Assembly (NCBI RefSeq): GCF_019972835.1
Contig: NZ_BPPB01000007.1
Span: 39,652-103,651 of the forward strand
Reading direction: 5' to 3'
From: Lactobacillus laiwuensis
GTDB taxonomy: Bacteria; Bacillota; Bacilli; Lactobacillales; Lactobacillaceae
Length of the DNA stretch: 64,000 bases
The translations under genes were made by a program, and so were the position numbers. A model generated the notes under the pieces. It had not been told where the DNA came from. It searched no databases and saw only the letters and a program-made list of their open reading frames with translations. Position 1 is the first letter of the stretch; every line of letters begins with the position of its first letter. Below, piece by piece: positions 7,340 through 15,594 of the stretch.

Positions 7340-8308
7340 ATGCGAATCAAGAAATTAGTTATGGGAATGGCCTTAACCGGTTTGTTACTACTAAGTGGTT
7401 GCAATAACAAAAAATCAGGCAGTACAGCAACTGTCAAACATGTGGGTATACTGCAAGTAGTACAACATCCCTCTTTAGATGAAGCCAACAAGGGCTTTAA
7501 AGAAGGTCTAAAAGAAGAAGGCTACACTGAAGGGAAAAATTTGAAAATTGATTACCAAAATGCCCAAAATAGCCAAGACAATCTGAAAAGTATGAGTGAA
7601 AAACTAGTCAACGAAAAATCAGATTTAATTTTGGGAATTGCCACCCCAGCAGCGCAAAGTGTTGCTAATGCGACCCAAGATATTCCGATTGTGGTCACTG
7701 CTGTGACTGATCTGAAAGCTGCCAAACTAGTTAATTCTGATGCAAAACCTGGTAGAAATGTCACAGGAACTACTGATATGGTTTCAATCGATAAACAAAT
7801 CAAATTACTTTTATCAATTGTGCCTAAGGCGAAAACAATTGGCATTATGTACAATGCGGGCGAAGCCAATTCTAAAATTCAAGCTGATCTAGCCATCAAG
7901 GCACTGAAAAAATCTGGCGTTAAAGTTTTAGTTAAAACAGCTAATACCACTAACGACGTTCAACAAGTAACAGAAACCTTAGCTGGTAAAGTACAAGGAA
8001 TTTACGTACCCACAGACAACACATTTGCTTCTGCTTCTTCAATTATTGGTAAGGTTGTTAAGGAAAAGAAGATCCCACTGGTAGCAGGTTCAACTGACCA
8101 GGTTAAAACTGGCGGCTTGGCTTCTATTGGAATAGATTATGAGGCACTCGGTAAACAAACCGGTAAAATGGCTGCCAAAATTTTAGACGGTAAAGCTAAA
8201 CCTAAAGATATGCCAGTTGAAAGGGCAACTGATTTGAAATTGGTAGTTAACAAGAAAATGGCAAAGGCACTTGGAATTGATCCTGCTTCAATTAAAGCAC
8301 CTAAGTAA
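7340..8308 (+). CDS. ABC transporter substrate-binding lipoprotein, TrpX-like (paralog 2)
   Basis: 322-residue lipoprotein with signal peptide and lipobox LLLLSGC (Cys about residue 21), then an ABC_sub_bind domain very close to the protein at 5867. The shared core reads VKHVGxLQVVQHPSLD, with an ending LGIDPxSIKAPK in both. ATG has GGAGGAAGAAAA upstream. It is followed by the permease and ATPase, so this is the complete importer operon under attenuator copy 2. The family is well supported. The ligand is not visible in the sequence; tyrosine or another aromatic amino acid is suggested by the leader, and tryptophan is the known ligand of streptococcal relatives. Confidence 0.87.
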   Translation: MRIKKLVMGMALTGLLLLSGCNNKKSGSTATVKHVGILQVVQHPSLDEANKGFKEGLKEEGYTEGKNLKIDYQNAQNSQDNLKSMSEKLVNEKSDLILGIATPAAQSVANATQDIPIVVTAVTDLKAAKLVNSDAKPGRNVTGTTDMVSIDKQIKLLLSIVPKAKTIGIMYNAGEANSKIQADLAIKALKKSGVKVLVKTANTTNDVQQVTETLAGKVQGIYVPTDNTFASASSIIGKVVKEKKIPLVAGSTDQVKTGGLASIGIDYEALGKQTGKMAAKILDGKAKPKDMPVERATDLKLVVNKKMAKALGIDPASIKAPK

Positions 8309-8338
8309 ATTAAAGAAAGGCAGCGTGAAATAAAAGTT

Positions 8339-9256
8339 ATGTTAAATACATTTTGGGAGTTGTTACTTTCGTCTACTTCACAAGGACTACTTTGGTCCCT
8401 AATGGCGATCGGTGTTTATTTAACTTTTCGAATATTAGATCTAGCCGACATGACGGCTGAAGGCAGCTTTCCCTTAGGGGGAGCTGTTGCGACGATGTGC
8501 ATTATTAAAGGCATTAATCCGATATTGGCAACAATTGCCGCATTTATTGGCGGTTTGATTGCTGGCTTAGTTACTGGTATTTTGAACACCAAATTGCGTA
8601 TTCCTTCCTTACTAGCAGGAATTATTACAATGACTGGATTGTACTCCATTACTTCCAGAGTAATGCAAAACGCTGCCAACGTTTCATTGCTAGGCAAAAA
8701 GACGGTCTTTACAATTGCGCAAAATTGGGGCTTAAGTCGTAACAATGCTGTAATTGCAATGGGACTAATAGTTGCACTTTTAGTTATTATGTTATTAGTC
8801 ATTTTCTTTAAAACTGAAATTGGTTTAGCTATGAGAGCTACTGGTGACAATCCGCAGATGAGTGCTGCCAACGGCATTAAAACTCAAGGAATGAAAATTT
8901 TAGGTTATATGATTTCTAATGGCTGTATTGCCTTGTCAGGTGGACTGTTAGCACAAAATAACGGCTTTGCCGACCTTAACTCTGGTGTGGGTACTCTTGT
9001 TATCGGGCTAGCTTCAATTATTATTGCAGAAGTACTTATTAGGAATTTGTCAATTGGTGGTCGTTTACTTACTTTAGTAGTAGGTGCCATTATTTATAGA
9101 TTGATTTTAGCTTTAGTATTCCAAATGAATGTCGAACCGTCTGATGCAAAATTAGCTTCAGCTTTAGTTTTAGTTGTGTGCTTAACCTTGCCAAATTTCC
9201 ATTTACCACGCAATCTTAAAGGAGGAAAGCAAAATGCCAGAAGTACTAAAGATTAA
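8339..9256 (+). CDS. ABC transporter permease, TrpY-like
   Basis: 305-residue inner-membrane permease of the branched-chain/TrpY type (PF02653-like), with eight or more hydrophobic segments and the motif ATGDNPQMSAANGI (about 163-176), equivalent to the cytoplasmic coupling loop that docks on the ATPase. It lies 30 bp after the lipoprotein gene and its 3' end overlaps the ATPase gene by 23 bp, so the three are co-transcribed. The SD (AAAGG) is unusually far from the ATG, which suggests translational coupling or a slightly different start. Confidence 0.85.
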   Translation: MLNTFWELLLSSTSQGLLWSLMAIGVYLTFRILDLADMTAEGSFPLGGAVATMCIIKGINPILATIAAFIGGLIAGLVTGILNTKLRIPSLLAGIITMTGLYSITSRVMQNAANVSLLGKKTVFTIAQNWGLSRNNAVIAMGLIVALLVIMLLVIFFKTEIGLAMRATGDNPQMSAANGIKTQGMKILGYMISNGCIALSGGLLAQNNGFADLNSGVGTLVIGLASIIIAEVLIRNLSIGGRLLTLVVGAIIYRLILALVFQMNVEPSDAKLASALVLVVCLTLPNFHLPRNLKGGKQNARSTKD

Positions 9257-10037
9257 AAATTTACATCAAACTTTTGAACAAGGAACTGTTAATGAAAACC
9301 GTGTTTTACGCGGAATTGACCTTAGTTTAGAAGCCGGAGATTTCGTGACTATCATTGGTAGTAATGGTGCTGGTAAGTCTACCCTGCTCAATAGTATTGC
9401 CGGAACGTTACCTATTCAAGAAGGACAAATTATTCTAAAAGGTACCGATATTACAAAACTGCCTATTACTAAAAGAGCAAAAAATATTAGTCGCGTTTTT
9501 CAAGATCCTAAAATGGGAACAGCAGTCAGACTAACTGTCGAAGAAAATTTGGCTTTAGCTATGAAGCGCGGACAGCGCCGGGGCTTTCGTCCTGGTGTTA
9601 AAAGTCAGGACAGAAAATTTTTCAAAAAGCAGCTTGCTCAACTTAATTTGAATTTAGAAAACCGTTTAGAAACTGAAATTGGTTTACTTTCAGGTGGTCA
9701 AAGACAAGCTATTACCCTTTTGATGGCAACGCTGCAACGGCCAGACTTGATTCTACTGGATGAACATACTGCGGCTCTTGATCCACAAACTTCAATAACA
9801 GTCATGCAATTAACTGAAAAGTTGATATCTGAACAGCATTTAACAGCTTTTATGGTTACCCACAACATGGAAGATGCTATACGATACGGTAATCGATTGA
9901 TTATGTTGCATCAAGGTCGTGTGGCAATTGATTTGGCCGGTGAAGATAAACAAAACTTGACGGTGCCTAAACTGATGGAGCTATTCCAAAAGCACGTTGG
10001 TTCGGGGCTTGAAGATGATGCTATTTTACTGGCTTAA
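9234..10037 (+). CDS. ABC transporter ATP-binding protein, TrpZ-like
   Basis: 267-residue ATPase energising the importer. Walker A GSNGAGKST (about 43-51), Q-loop FQDPKMG, signature LSGGQRQ, Walker B LILLDEHTAALD with catalytic Glu, and H-loop VTHN are all seen. ATG follows GGAGGAAAGC inside the end of the permease gene. It ends the operon; a strong terminator follows at 10046. Confidence 0.9.
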   Translation: MPEVLKIKNLHQTFEQGTVNENRVLRGIDLSLEAGDFVTIIGSNGAGKSTLLNSIAGTLPIQEGQIILKGTDITKLPITKRAKNISRVFQDPKMGTAVRLTVEENLALAMKRGQRRGFRPGVKSQDRKFFKKQLAQLNLNLENRLETEIGLLSGGQRQAITLLMATLQRPDLILLDEHTAALDPQTSITVMQLTEKLISEQHLTAFMVTHNMEDAIRYGNRLIMLHQGRVAIDLAGEDKQNLTVPKLMELFQKHVGSGLEDDAILLA

Positions 10038-10043
10038 AACAGA

Positions 10044-10080
10044 AAAACAATCTGAATTTCAGATTGTTTTTTATTTTTCT
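10044..10080. terminator. Terminator of the TrpXYZ-type operon
   Basis: AACAATCTGA and TCAGATTGTT form a perfect 10-bp stem over a 3-nt loop, followed by TTTTATTTTT. It also faces the convergent tetR gene. Confidence 0.85.
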
Positions 10081-10090
10081 TAGATAGATC

Positions 10091-10591
10091 TTAATATTTA
10101 TTACTACTATTCTGCAAGCAATTTTGATGTGCCTCAATTACTTTAACAACGTTATCTATTGGTTCTGAACAATTATTTTTTAGCCACTCTGTAATTATAG
10201 CCACTATACCATTGCGAAAAAATACTTCATCATAATGATTTTTTTCTTCATGACTATCTATAAACTTTTCAGCAACACCATCTTGTAAATTTAGTTTAAA
10301 AAATAAACGATACAAATCTCGGTTGTCTTTAACATGTTGCAATAATTTTGAAAAACATGGTTTTTTAGAATTATTTTGCGTTAGTGCGTATTCATCAACA
10401 AAATATTTTCTTAATTTGTCTGCCATATCATAAATATCTGTGTAATTATCATAAAAAGTTGACCTGTTAATATGTGCCTTTTGACAAATTTCAGTGACTT
10501 TTAAATTTTCTAAGTTACTATTCTTTAAAAGTTCAACTACGGCATTTTGAATTTTTTTACGTGATACAGTGCGATTTCTTTTTTTATTCAT
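10091..10591 (-). CDS. TetR-family regulator linked to an MFS exporter
   Basis: 166-residue regulator with an N-terminal HTH (VTEICQKAHINRSTFYDNYTD, about 37-57) and a short ligand domain of the type seen in DhaS/TetR_C_33-like proteins. It lies 32 bp after the exporter gene on the same strand and probably controls it. There is no Shine-Dalgarno upstream of the ATG. Instead TTAACA (10622-10627), a 17-bp spacer and CATAAT (10599-10604) put the expected transcription start at the ATG itself, so a leaderless mRNA is likely. The ligand is unknown. Confidence 0.82.
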   Translation of the reverse strand: MNKKRNRTVSRKKIQNAVVELLKNSNLENLKVTEICQKAHINRSTFYDNYTDIYDMADKLRKYFVDEYALTQNNSKKPCFSKLLQHVKDNRDLYRLFFKLNLQDGVAEKFIDSHEEKNHYDEVFFRNGIVAIITEWLKNNCSEPIDNVVKVIEAHQNCLQNSSNKY

Positions 10592-10598
10592 AGAAATG

Positions 10599-10627
10599 AT
10601 TATGACATATAAAAATATTTTTGTTAA
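10599..10627 (-). promoter_or_regulatory. Promoter giving a probable leaderless tetR transcript
   Basis: Minus-strand TTAACA, 17-bp spacer, CATAAT, then 7 bp to the ATG. The -35 overlaps the stop codon of the exporter gene. No GGAG-like sequence separates the -10 and the start codon. Confidence 0.5.
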
Positions 10628-11982
10628 AGCTTTTTTAATTTATATATGCTAATAAATAATTGAACTAAAGCCAAAAATGTCATCATACCGAATGTGAATT
10701 GAATTCCTATATAATTTGCCGTCACCTTGGTATCAATAAAGTGGGTTGCGCTAGTCATAGCTTCCATAAATAAAGAAGTTCCTATAGCACCGCTTAATGT
10801 TCTTAAACAAGTTAGAAGAGCTGTACCATTTGCTGCTTCATTTTTAGGCAAACTTTGCATTCCCCAAGTTACGATTGGCATCATCAAACAGCCAACCCCT
10901 AATAAACGGAGAAGATAAAGAGCTCCTAACAAAATTATTTCTTTTGGAGAATTGATAAATGTTACTCCCAAACAACTAATTACTAATAACAAGCTTCCTG
11001 AAATTGCCAATTTAGTTATTCCAAATCTATCATAAAACATTCCGGTAAAAGGATTAATTAGAGCCATAGCTAATGATCCGGGCAACATTATAAATGCTGA
11101 AATAAGGGCTGATTTTTTCATTACAGTTTGAATTAAAATAGGGTAAATAGTTGAACTACCCATCATTATTGCATAAAGAAGCATACTGATTAATACAGCC
11201 AAACGAAATTTTGAATTCTTAAAAATTCTTAGATTTAGTAATGGTTCATCATCTTGTAACTGTCTTTTACAAAAAATAATTATTAATACTGTTCCAATAA
11301 CCATCAAGATTAAGCTTGTAAATAATCTAGTAGTAATATTGCTTAGTCCTATCAACATACTGCTCAAGCCACCAGTACTTAATAATAGAGAAAAGTAATC
11401 TAGATGATTTTTTGCAACTGGTGAAACATTTTCAACGCTAAAGATTGCTAAAATTATAATAAACAGTGATGCAACAGCTGAAATAAAGAAAACACTACGC
11501 CAACCCCATATTTCAATAAGGAAGCCTGTTAAAGTTGGTGCTATCACAGGTGCTGCTCCTGATGCCAATCCCAATATCCCCATGACTGTTCCCTGCTTGT
11601 TAACCGGATAAAGAATCATAATTACTACTTGAGTTAATGGTAAAATAATGCCGCTACCAAAGGCTTGAAATATACGACCTATTAGTATAATAGGAAAATT
11701 ATTCCCCCAACAACAAAGCAATGTGCCGAAAGCAAATAATAGCATTGACGATAAAAATATTTGCCTAGTAGTAAAGTTTTTAATCAAATATGCTGATATA
11801 GGAATCATTAAAGCCATAGCTAAACTAAAAGCGCTGGTTAACCATTGGGCAGTTAGTGCGGTCAATGATAACTCATGCATAATTTGTGGTAAGGCCGTTG
11901 TTAAAGAAGTTTGAAGAAACGATGTAACAATTGTTCCAGTCAAAAGAGTTCCAAAAATTAAATTAGCTTTTTTTCCAGTCAT
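10624..11982 (-). CDS. MFS multidrug exporter, DHA2 (EmrB/LmrB-like) family
   Basis: Proton-driven exporter of about 452 residues with 12-14 predicted membrane segments. Seen: motif in loop 2-3 and the DHA2-like stretch GRIFQAFGSGIILPLTQ, then GLASGAAPVIAPTLTGFLIE (motif C region). I place the start at ATG 11982 (MTGKKANL), which has AGAAGAG upstream, rather than the TTG 18 bp further up. It is first gene of a two-gene operon with tetR. An inverted repeat CCAACA...TGTTGG at 12043-12067 may be the operator. The substrate is unknown. Confidence 0.85.
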   Translation of the reverse strand: MTGKKANLIFGTLLTGTIVTSFLQTSLTTALPQIMHELSLTALTAQWLTSAFSLAMALMIPISAYLIKNFTTRQIFLSSMLLFAFGTLLCCWGNNFPIILIGRIFQAFGSGIILPLTQVVIMILYPVNKQGTVMGILGLASGAAPVIAPTLTGFLIEIWGWRSVFFISAVASLFIIILAIFSVENVSPVAKNHLDYFSLLLSTGGLSSMLIGLSNITTRLFTSLILMVIGTVLIIIFCKRQLQDDEPLLNLRIFKNSKFRLAVLISMLLYAIMMGSSTIYPILIQTVMKKSALISAFIMLPGSLAMALINPFTGMFYDRFGITKLAISGSLLLVISCLGVTFINSPKEIILLGALYLLRLLGVGCLMMPIVTWGMQSLPKNEAANGTALLTCLRTLSGAIGTSLFMEAMTSATHFIDTKVTANYIGIQFTFGMMTFLALVQLFISIYKLKKL

Positions 11983-12042
11983 GAATTTCTCTTCTTTCAA
12001 TTTAAGTTGTTTTAATTATATTGATGTAGAAAAGATAAACAA

Positions 12043-12067
12043 CCAACAATTTATATTGAAATGTTGG
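12043..12067. promoter_or_regulatory. Inverted repeat upstream of the MFS exporter, candidate TetR operator
   Basis: CCAACAATTT and AAATGTTGG arms flank a short centre about 60 bp upstream of the exporter start. Symmetry and position fit a TetR operator, but no protein-DNA match is known to me. Confidence 0.35.
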
Positions 12068-12154
12068 GAAAATATAAATAGTAAATCAATTAAAAATTGA
12101 AATGGGTATTCTATTATCCATTTAAGAAAAATCTGATAGTCCATTGTAAAAACA

Positions 12155-12195
12155 AAACAGCCTGCTAATGATTAAAAATCACCAGCAGGCTTTTT
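12155..12195 (-). terminator. Terminator overlapping the end of the DeoR remnant
   Basis: AGCCTGCT and AGCAGGCT form the outer stem, with TGAT/ATCA pairing inside, next to a T-rich run on each side. The remnant gene has kept its terminator. Confidence 0.65.
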
Positions 12196-12558
12196 ATCTG
12201 TTACAACTGCAGAAATCTGACTTAATTTACAATCTCTATAAGGAAAAATCAGACCCATTTTATTACTATCTATCAATAAAACTAATTTTTTGCTGCATTC
12301 AATTAAAGTATGCTTTATGCTAGACTCGGATTCAACCTTATCAGTAACACCGTACTCCAGACTAAATCCTCTACATGACATAAAAGAAATATCAAAAACA
12401 TGATCACGTAAATTTCTGGCAGTAATCATACTACTAGAATATGTATCAATCATACTCCCCCCAATTACATTAATTTTATTTTGTGTATGTAGATTTAAAT
12501 AGATTGCCGTTTCTAAATTAGTAGTTGAAATGTTTAAGTCGTTAAAAGCAGCAAGCTC
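12172..12558 (-). pseudogene. DeoR-family regulator remnant (C-terminal sensor domain only)
   Basis: The frame is open from the end at 12172 back to about 12558, where a stop immediately precedes it. The readable part starts AAFNDLNISTTNLETAIYLN and continues through VIGGSM, FDISFMSCRGF and the SNKMG/VVTDKKP end typical of the DeoR C-terminal sugar-phosphate sensor. The N-terminal HTH and roughly the first 110-120 residues of the usual 250 are gone. An internal ATG at 12453 would give a 93-residue product without a promoter or a good SD. It abuts the IID remnant at base 12557 or 12558. Confidence 0.8.
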
Positions 12559-13055
12559 TTAAAAGACATACTGTTTTTTATAATATCACTCAATATGTGG
12601 GAACCTTTTGTCAAGGATTGGTTGCATCAATGGAGAAGCAGGCTTCCCAACACGAAGATTATGATGTTTCTTCAATTAGTGCCGTCAAAGCCAGTTTGAT
12701 GGGACCAATGTCTGGAATTGGTGACACGCTATTTTGGGGTATTTTAAGAGTTATTGCTGCCGGAGTCGCAATGACATTTGGAATGCAAGGCAATGTTTTA
12801 GCACCCTTCGTCTTCCTGTTGATCTACAACATCCCTGCTCAATGGTGTCACTGGGAAATGACTAAACTAGGATTTACAGTAGGTTCTGAATATATCACTG
12901 AAATGTATTCATCTGGTTTATTAACAATTTTCACAAAAGCAGCCAGAACTTTAGGTTGCTACTGGTTGATAGCAAAGAAGCACGTCAACTTTACAATTGT
13001 CATCTTGGGCTTAATTGTCTTTTGCATTTTGATAAGTGCATTAGGCATTGCTTAA
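12558..13055 (+). pseudogene. Mannose-class PTS IID component remnant
   Basis: Homology begins at 12558 with LKRHTVFYN, matching the IID motif ERHLEFFN, and continues MEKQ...KASLMGPMSGIGDTLFWG...NIPAQWCHW, which is clearly ManZ/LevG-like. The N-terminal third is missing. After TKAARTLG the sequence jumps to CYWLIAKKHVN, so the segment between the central part and the last membrane helices is also deleted. About 165 residues remain of 270-300. There is no promoter or SD, and IIA, IIB and IIC are absent. Not a functional transporter. Confidence 0.85.
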
Positions 13056-13205
13056 GGCTAGAAGAATTAATTAAAAATAGCAAGACTTTCAAAAAAGCCA
13101 TAATTATTTTCCCCTGCATGTAGCAGTTCAACATCTTGATAATCTTTAGTATTCATGAAGATGACAACCCTTGAGCAATCATAACCTGCTTTTCTCACCT
13201 ATCCC

Positions 13206-13736
13206 TTACAGTGATTGGTCCTCAAATTGTTCTTTGCCATCAAATTCTTTAGAGTGCTCCAATTCATCAAACTTTTGTTCATTATCACTTTCAATTGCTG
13301 CTAATTCTTCTACCCTTCTTTCATGACGACCGCCAATATATTTGGCTTCTAACCAATTTTTGACGATCATCTTGGCTAACTCTGGACCAACTACGCGAGA
13401 GCCGAAAGCTAATACATTTGTATTGTTATGCATTCGCGAGAGCTTAGCTGAATAGCAGTCACTGCATACGCAGGCACGAATACCTTTTACCTTGTTTGCT
13501 GCTAATGAAATGCCTACACCAGTGCCACAAATTACGATTCCCAGATCATAATCCCCATTAGCAACGGCTTTACCAACCTTTTGACCGTAAATAGGGTAAT
13601 CAGTTCGCTCATTACTCTTAGTCCCAAAATCATAAACTTCATAGCCCAAGCTTTTAACATATTCCATAATTGTAGGTTTCAGTTCCAAGCCGACATGATC
13701 TGATCCAAAAGCTATTTTTATTTTCTTTGCAACCAT
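13206..13736 (-). CDS. rpiB: RpiB/LacAB-family sugar-phosphate isomerase
   Basis: Aldose-ketose isomerase of the ribose-5-P/allose-6-P/galactose-6-P isomerase family. Seen: GSDHVGLELK (Asp13, His14), catalytic Cys70 in ICGTGVGIS, and the CSDCYSAKLSRMHNNTNVL segment with His103. At 176 residues it carries a longer acidic C-terminus than the usual 145-150. It starts 2 bp after the epimerase stop, so the two are translated together. With an epimerase next to it, ribulose-5-P/ribose-5-P or allose-6-P/allulose-6-P interconversion is possible; the sequence does not decide. Confidence 0.85.
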   Translation of the reverse strand: MVAKKIKIAFGSDHVGLELKPTIMEYVKSLGYEVYDFGTKSNERTDYPIYGQKVGKAVANGDYDLGIVICGTGVGISLAANKVKGIRACVCSDCYSAKLSRMHNNTNVLAFGSRVVGPELAKMIVKNWLEAKYIGGRHERRVEELAAIESDNEQKFDELEHSKEFDGKEQFEDQSL

Positions 13737-13738
13737 TT

Positions 13739-14395
13739 TTACTGATTTTCCTTTCTGATTTGAGCAATTGTTTCCTGATAAGAAACTGGCTTGTTAAATA
13801 GTGCCGAAGTTCCGAGAATAAAATTATCAACGCCTTTTCTATGCAGTTGATTAATTTTTTCTCGTGAAACTGCTCCGTCAATTCCTAGGACAAACTCATA
13901 CTTTTCTTTTGCTGCAATAAACTGATCTAGCTTTGGCATTACAAAATCTTGAAACGGCTGTCCTGCAAATCCCGGATGAACAGTCATTACTAAAACATAA
14001 TCTACATTAGGTAAAAGCTCCTGAACTGTCATAAAAGATGTACCAGTATTTACTGCAATTCCAGCTTTTTTACCCAAAGCGTGAATATCATCAATTGTCC
14101 TCGCAGGTTGTTTTTCAGCATCTGGACAAAAATAAATAATGTCTGCTCCCAAATCACTAAAGAATTTAATGTAAGAACGAGGATTTTCAATCATCAAATG
14201 AGCATCCATAGGCTTTTTCGTCAAGGAACGGATTGTTTGATAATCTTCTGGTCCTAATGCAAAATTCGGAACATATCTACCATCCATTACATCCATGTGA
14301 TACATATCGACTCCAGCGTTATTCAGCTTTTCAACTTCTTGTTTTAAATCACTAAAATCTGCGCACATCATTGACGGGCTTAGTATTAAAGACAT
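13739..14395 (-). CDS. Ribulose-phosphate 3-epimerase family (pentulose- or hexulose-6-P 3-epimerase)
   Basis: Metal-dependent TIM-barrel epimerase. Start ATG 14395 (MSLILSPSMMCAD) has AAGGAGG upstream; a longer frame from a TTG at 14428 would run through the operator and is rejected. Metal ligands are seen at His33/Asp35 (YHMDVMDGRYVPN), His66 (DAHLMIE) and the Asp in VLGIDGAVS. At 218 residues it is the usual length. It is similar to both Rpe and AlsE/SgcE-type allulose-6-P epimerases. As the accessory copy in a PTS cluster with RpiB and LacI it is more likely catabolic than the housekeeping Rpe. Confidence 0.85.
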   Translation of the reverse strand: MSLILSPSMMCADFSDLKQEVEKLNNAGVDMYHMDVMDGRYVPNFALGPEDYQTIRSLTKKPMDAHLMIENPRSYIKFFSDLGADIIYFCPDAEKQPARTIDDIHALGKKAGIAVNTGTSFMTVQELLPNVDYVLVMTVHPGFAGQPFQDFVMPKLDQFIAAKEKYEFVLGIDGAVSREKINQLHRKGVDNFILGTSALFNKPVSYQETIAQIRKENQ

Positions 14396-14408
14396 TTTCT
14401 CCTCCTTT

Positions 14409-14428
14409 TTGAGTAATCGTTTACTCAA
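14409..14428. promoter_or_regulatory. LacI-type operator O1 in front of the epimerase/rpiB operon
   Basis: TTGAGTAATCGTTTACTCAA is a near-perfect palindrome with the CG centre typical of LacI-family operators. It sits directly upstream of the epimerase SD and between the divergent lacI and epimerase genes. Confidence 0.75.
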
Positions 14429-14498
14429 ATTAACATACTGCTATTATTGCACTTAATTTTTTATTTGTAAACGTTTTTCTAAATAACAAGTTATAAAT

Positions 14499-14518
14499 AT
14501 GAGCAATCGTTTAACTAT
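14499..14518. promoter_or_regulatory. Second, weaker LacI-type operator
   Basis: TGAGCAATCGTTTAACTA repeats most of O1 around the same ATCGTTTA core. A further AAACGTTT lies at about 14468. The spacing could allow co-operative or looping repression of both divergent promoters. Confidence 0.5.
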
Positions 14519-14579
14519 AAAAAGGATATTCATTTTTTATTTTAATGATATAATTAGGCAATAAATGAAGGAGTAGGTA

Positions 14580-15566
14580 ATGAAGCAATATTCAATTAAA
14601 GACATTGCAAAATTATGTAATGTTTCAACTGCAACAGTTTCACGGGTAATTAATAATAATGGCAGGTTTTCTGAAAAAACCAGGCAAAGGGTTTTAGACG
14701 TTATTAAGCAAACTGGCTATAAAATCGATAACAATGCCCGTAGTTTGCGTACGAATATTACATTTACTATCGGAATCCTTGTTCCAGACATTAAAAATCC
14801 ATTCTTTGCCGATTTGGTTCAAAAAATTGAAGAATTGCTGTTTACCAAAAACTATTCCACCATTATTTGTAATACTGATAAAAATGAACAAAAAGAAAAA
14901 GCATACTTACGTATGCTTGAAAACAAAAAGGTTGATGGCATTATCGTGATTTCTGGGTCTTATCAACACGGTTTTAAATTTCAAAGTTCTCTAAAAGAAA
15001 TTCCCTACATTTGTATTGACCGCGAACCAGAAAATTTTCATAATACAGTTTTTATTTCTTCTAATCACTATCAAGGTGCCCTGGATGCAACTAATTATTT
15101 GTTTCAAAAAGGAGCAGAATCTCCTGTGGTCGTAGTCAAAAAGGTTAGTAGCTCAATTAAATCTAGAATTGACGGTTTTAAGGAAAGTTTGAAAAATCAT
15201 TCTCTTAAATTCGTTAAGTCACGCCACGAACTGAAGTTGCAAAGTCAATCTTCATTCGCCAAATTTTTGCAAAAAAATCCCAAAACTGACAGTTTATTTG
15301 CGGTCGATGACGGGATTGCAATGGAATTACTCAAATATCTTAAAAATCTTGGTTACCAAGTTCCACAACAAATTCAAGTTGTAGGTTTCGACGATGTACC
15401 TGCAGCTAACATAATTACACCAAAGTTAACAACCATCCAGCAAAATACCAGAAAAATTGCTCAAACAGCAGTTACCAGCATAATGCATGCCATCAATAAG
15501 CAAAATGAAAAAGGAAGTCAATTTCTAATTCCAACTAAATTAATAATCAGAGAAACCACAAAATAG
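14580..15566 (+). CDS. LacI-family transcriptional regulator
   Basis: 328-residue regulator with an N-terminal HTH (MKQYSIKDIAKLCNVSTATV, residues 1-20) and hinge helix, then a periplasmic-binding-like ligand domain (FTIGILVPDIKNPFFADLVQ...; QVVGFDDVPAANIITPKLTT). ATG follows AAGGAG. It is divergent from the epimerase-rpiB operon with palindromic operators between them and convergent with the FGGY kinase operon. It probably represses epimerase-rpiB and its own gene; the effector is unknown. Confidence 0.9.
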   Translation: MKQYSIKDIAKLCNVSTATVSRVINNNGRFSEKTRQRVLDVIKQTGYKIDNNARSLRTNITFTIGILVPDIKNPFFADLVQKIEELLFTKNYSTIICNTDKNEQKEKAYLRMLENKKVDGIIVISGSYQHGFKFQSSLKEIPYICIDREPENFHNTVFISSNHYQGALDATNYLFQKGAESPVVVVKKVSSSIKSRIDGFKESLKNHSLKFVKSRHELKLQSQSSFAKFLQKNPKTDSLFAVDDGIAMELLKYLKNLGYQVPQQIQVVGFDDVPAANIITPKLTTIQQNTRKIAQTAVTSIMHAINKQNEKGSQFLIPTKLIIRETTK

Positions 15567-15594
15567 CTAAGTAAAAACTTAGCTATTTTTGTTT
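15561..15594. terminator. Bidirectional terminator between lacI and the FGGY kinase gene
   Basis: AAATAGCTAAG and CTTAGCTATTT pair around TAAAAA, with a T tract on the plus side and A-rich sequence on the minus side. Confidence 0.85.

Noticed and set aside
13067..13195. 43-codon frame on the minus strand between rpiB and the IID remnant (GTG start, ending NNYGFFESLAIFN)
   Set aside because: Not similar to anything I know, no clear SD, and short. It could be a remnant, but I cannot support it as a gene.
13654..13881. 75-codon frame on the minus strand over the epimerase/rpiB junction
   Set aside because: Out of frame with both enzymes, which are complete with conserved active sites; shadow.
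14396..14428. TTG start extending the epimerase by 11 residues
   Set aside because: It runs through the LacI-type operator and the SD of the better ATG start.
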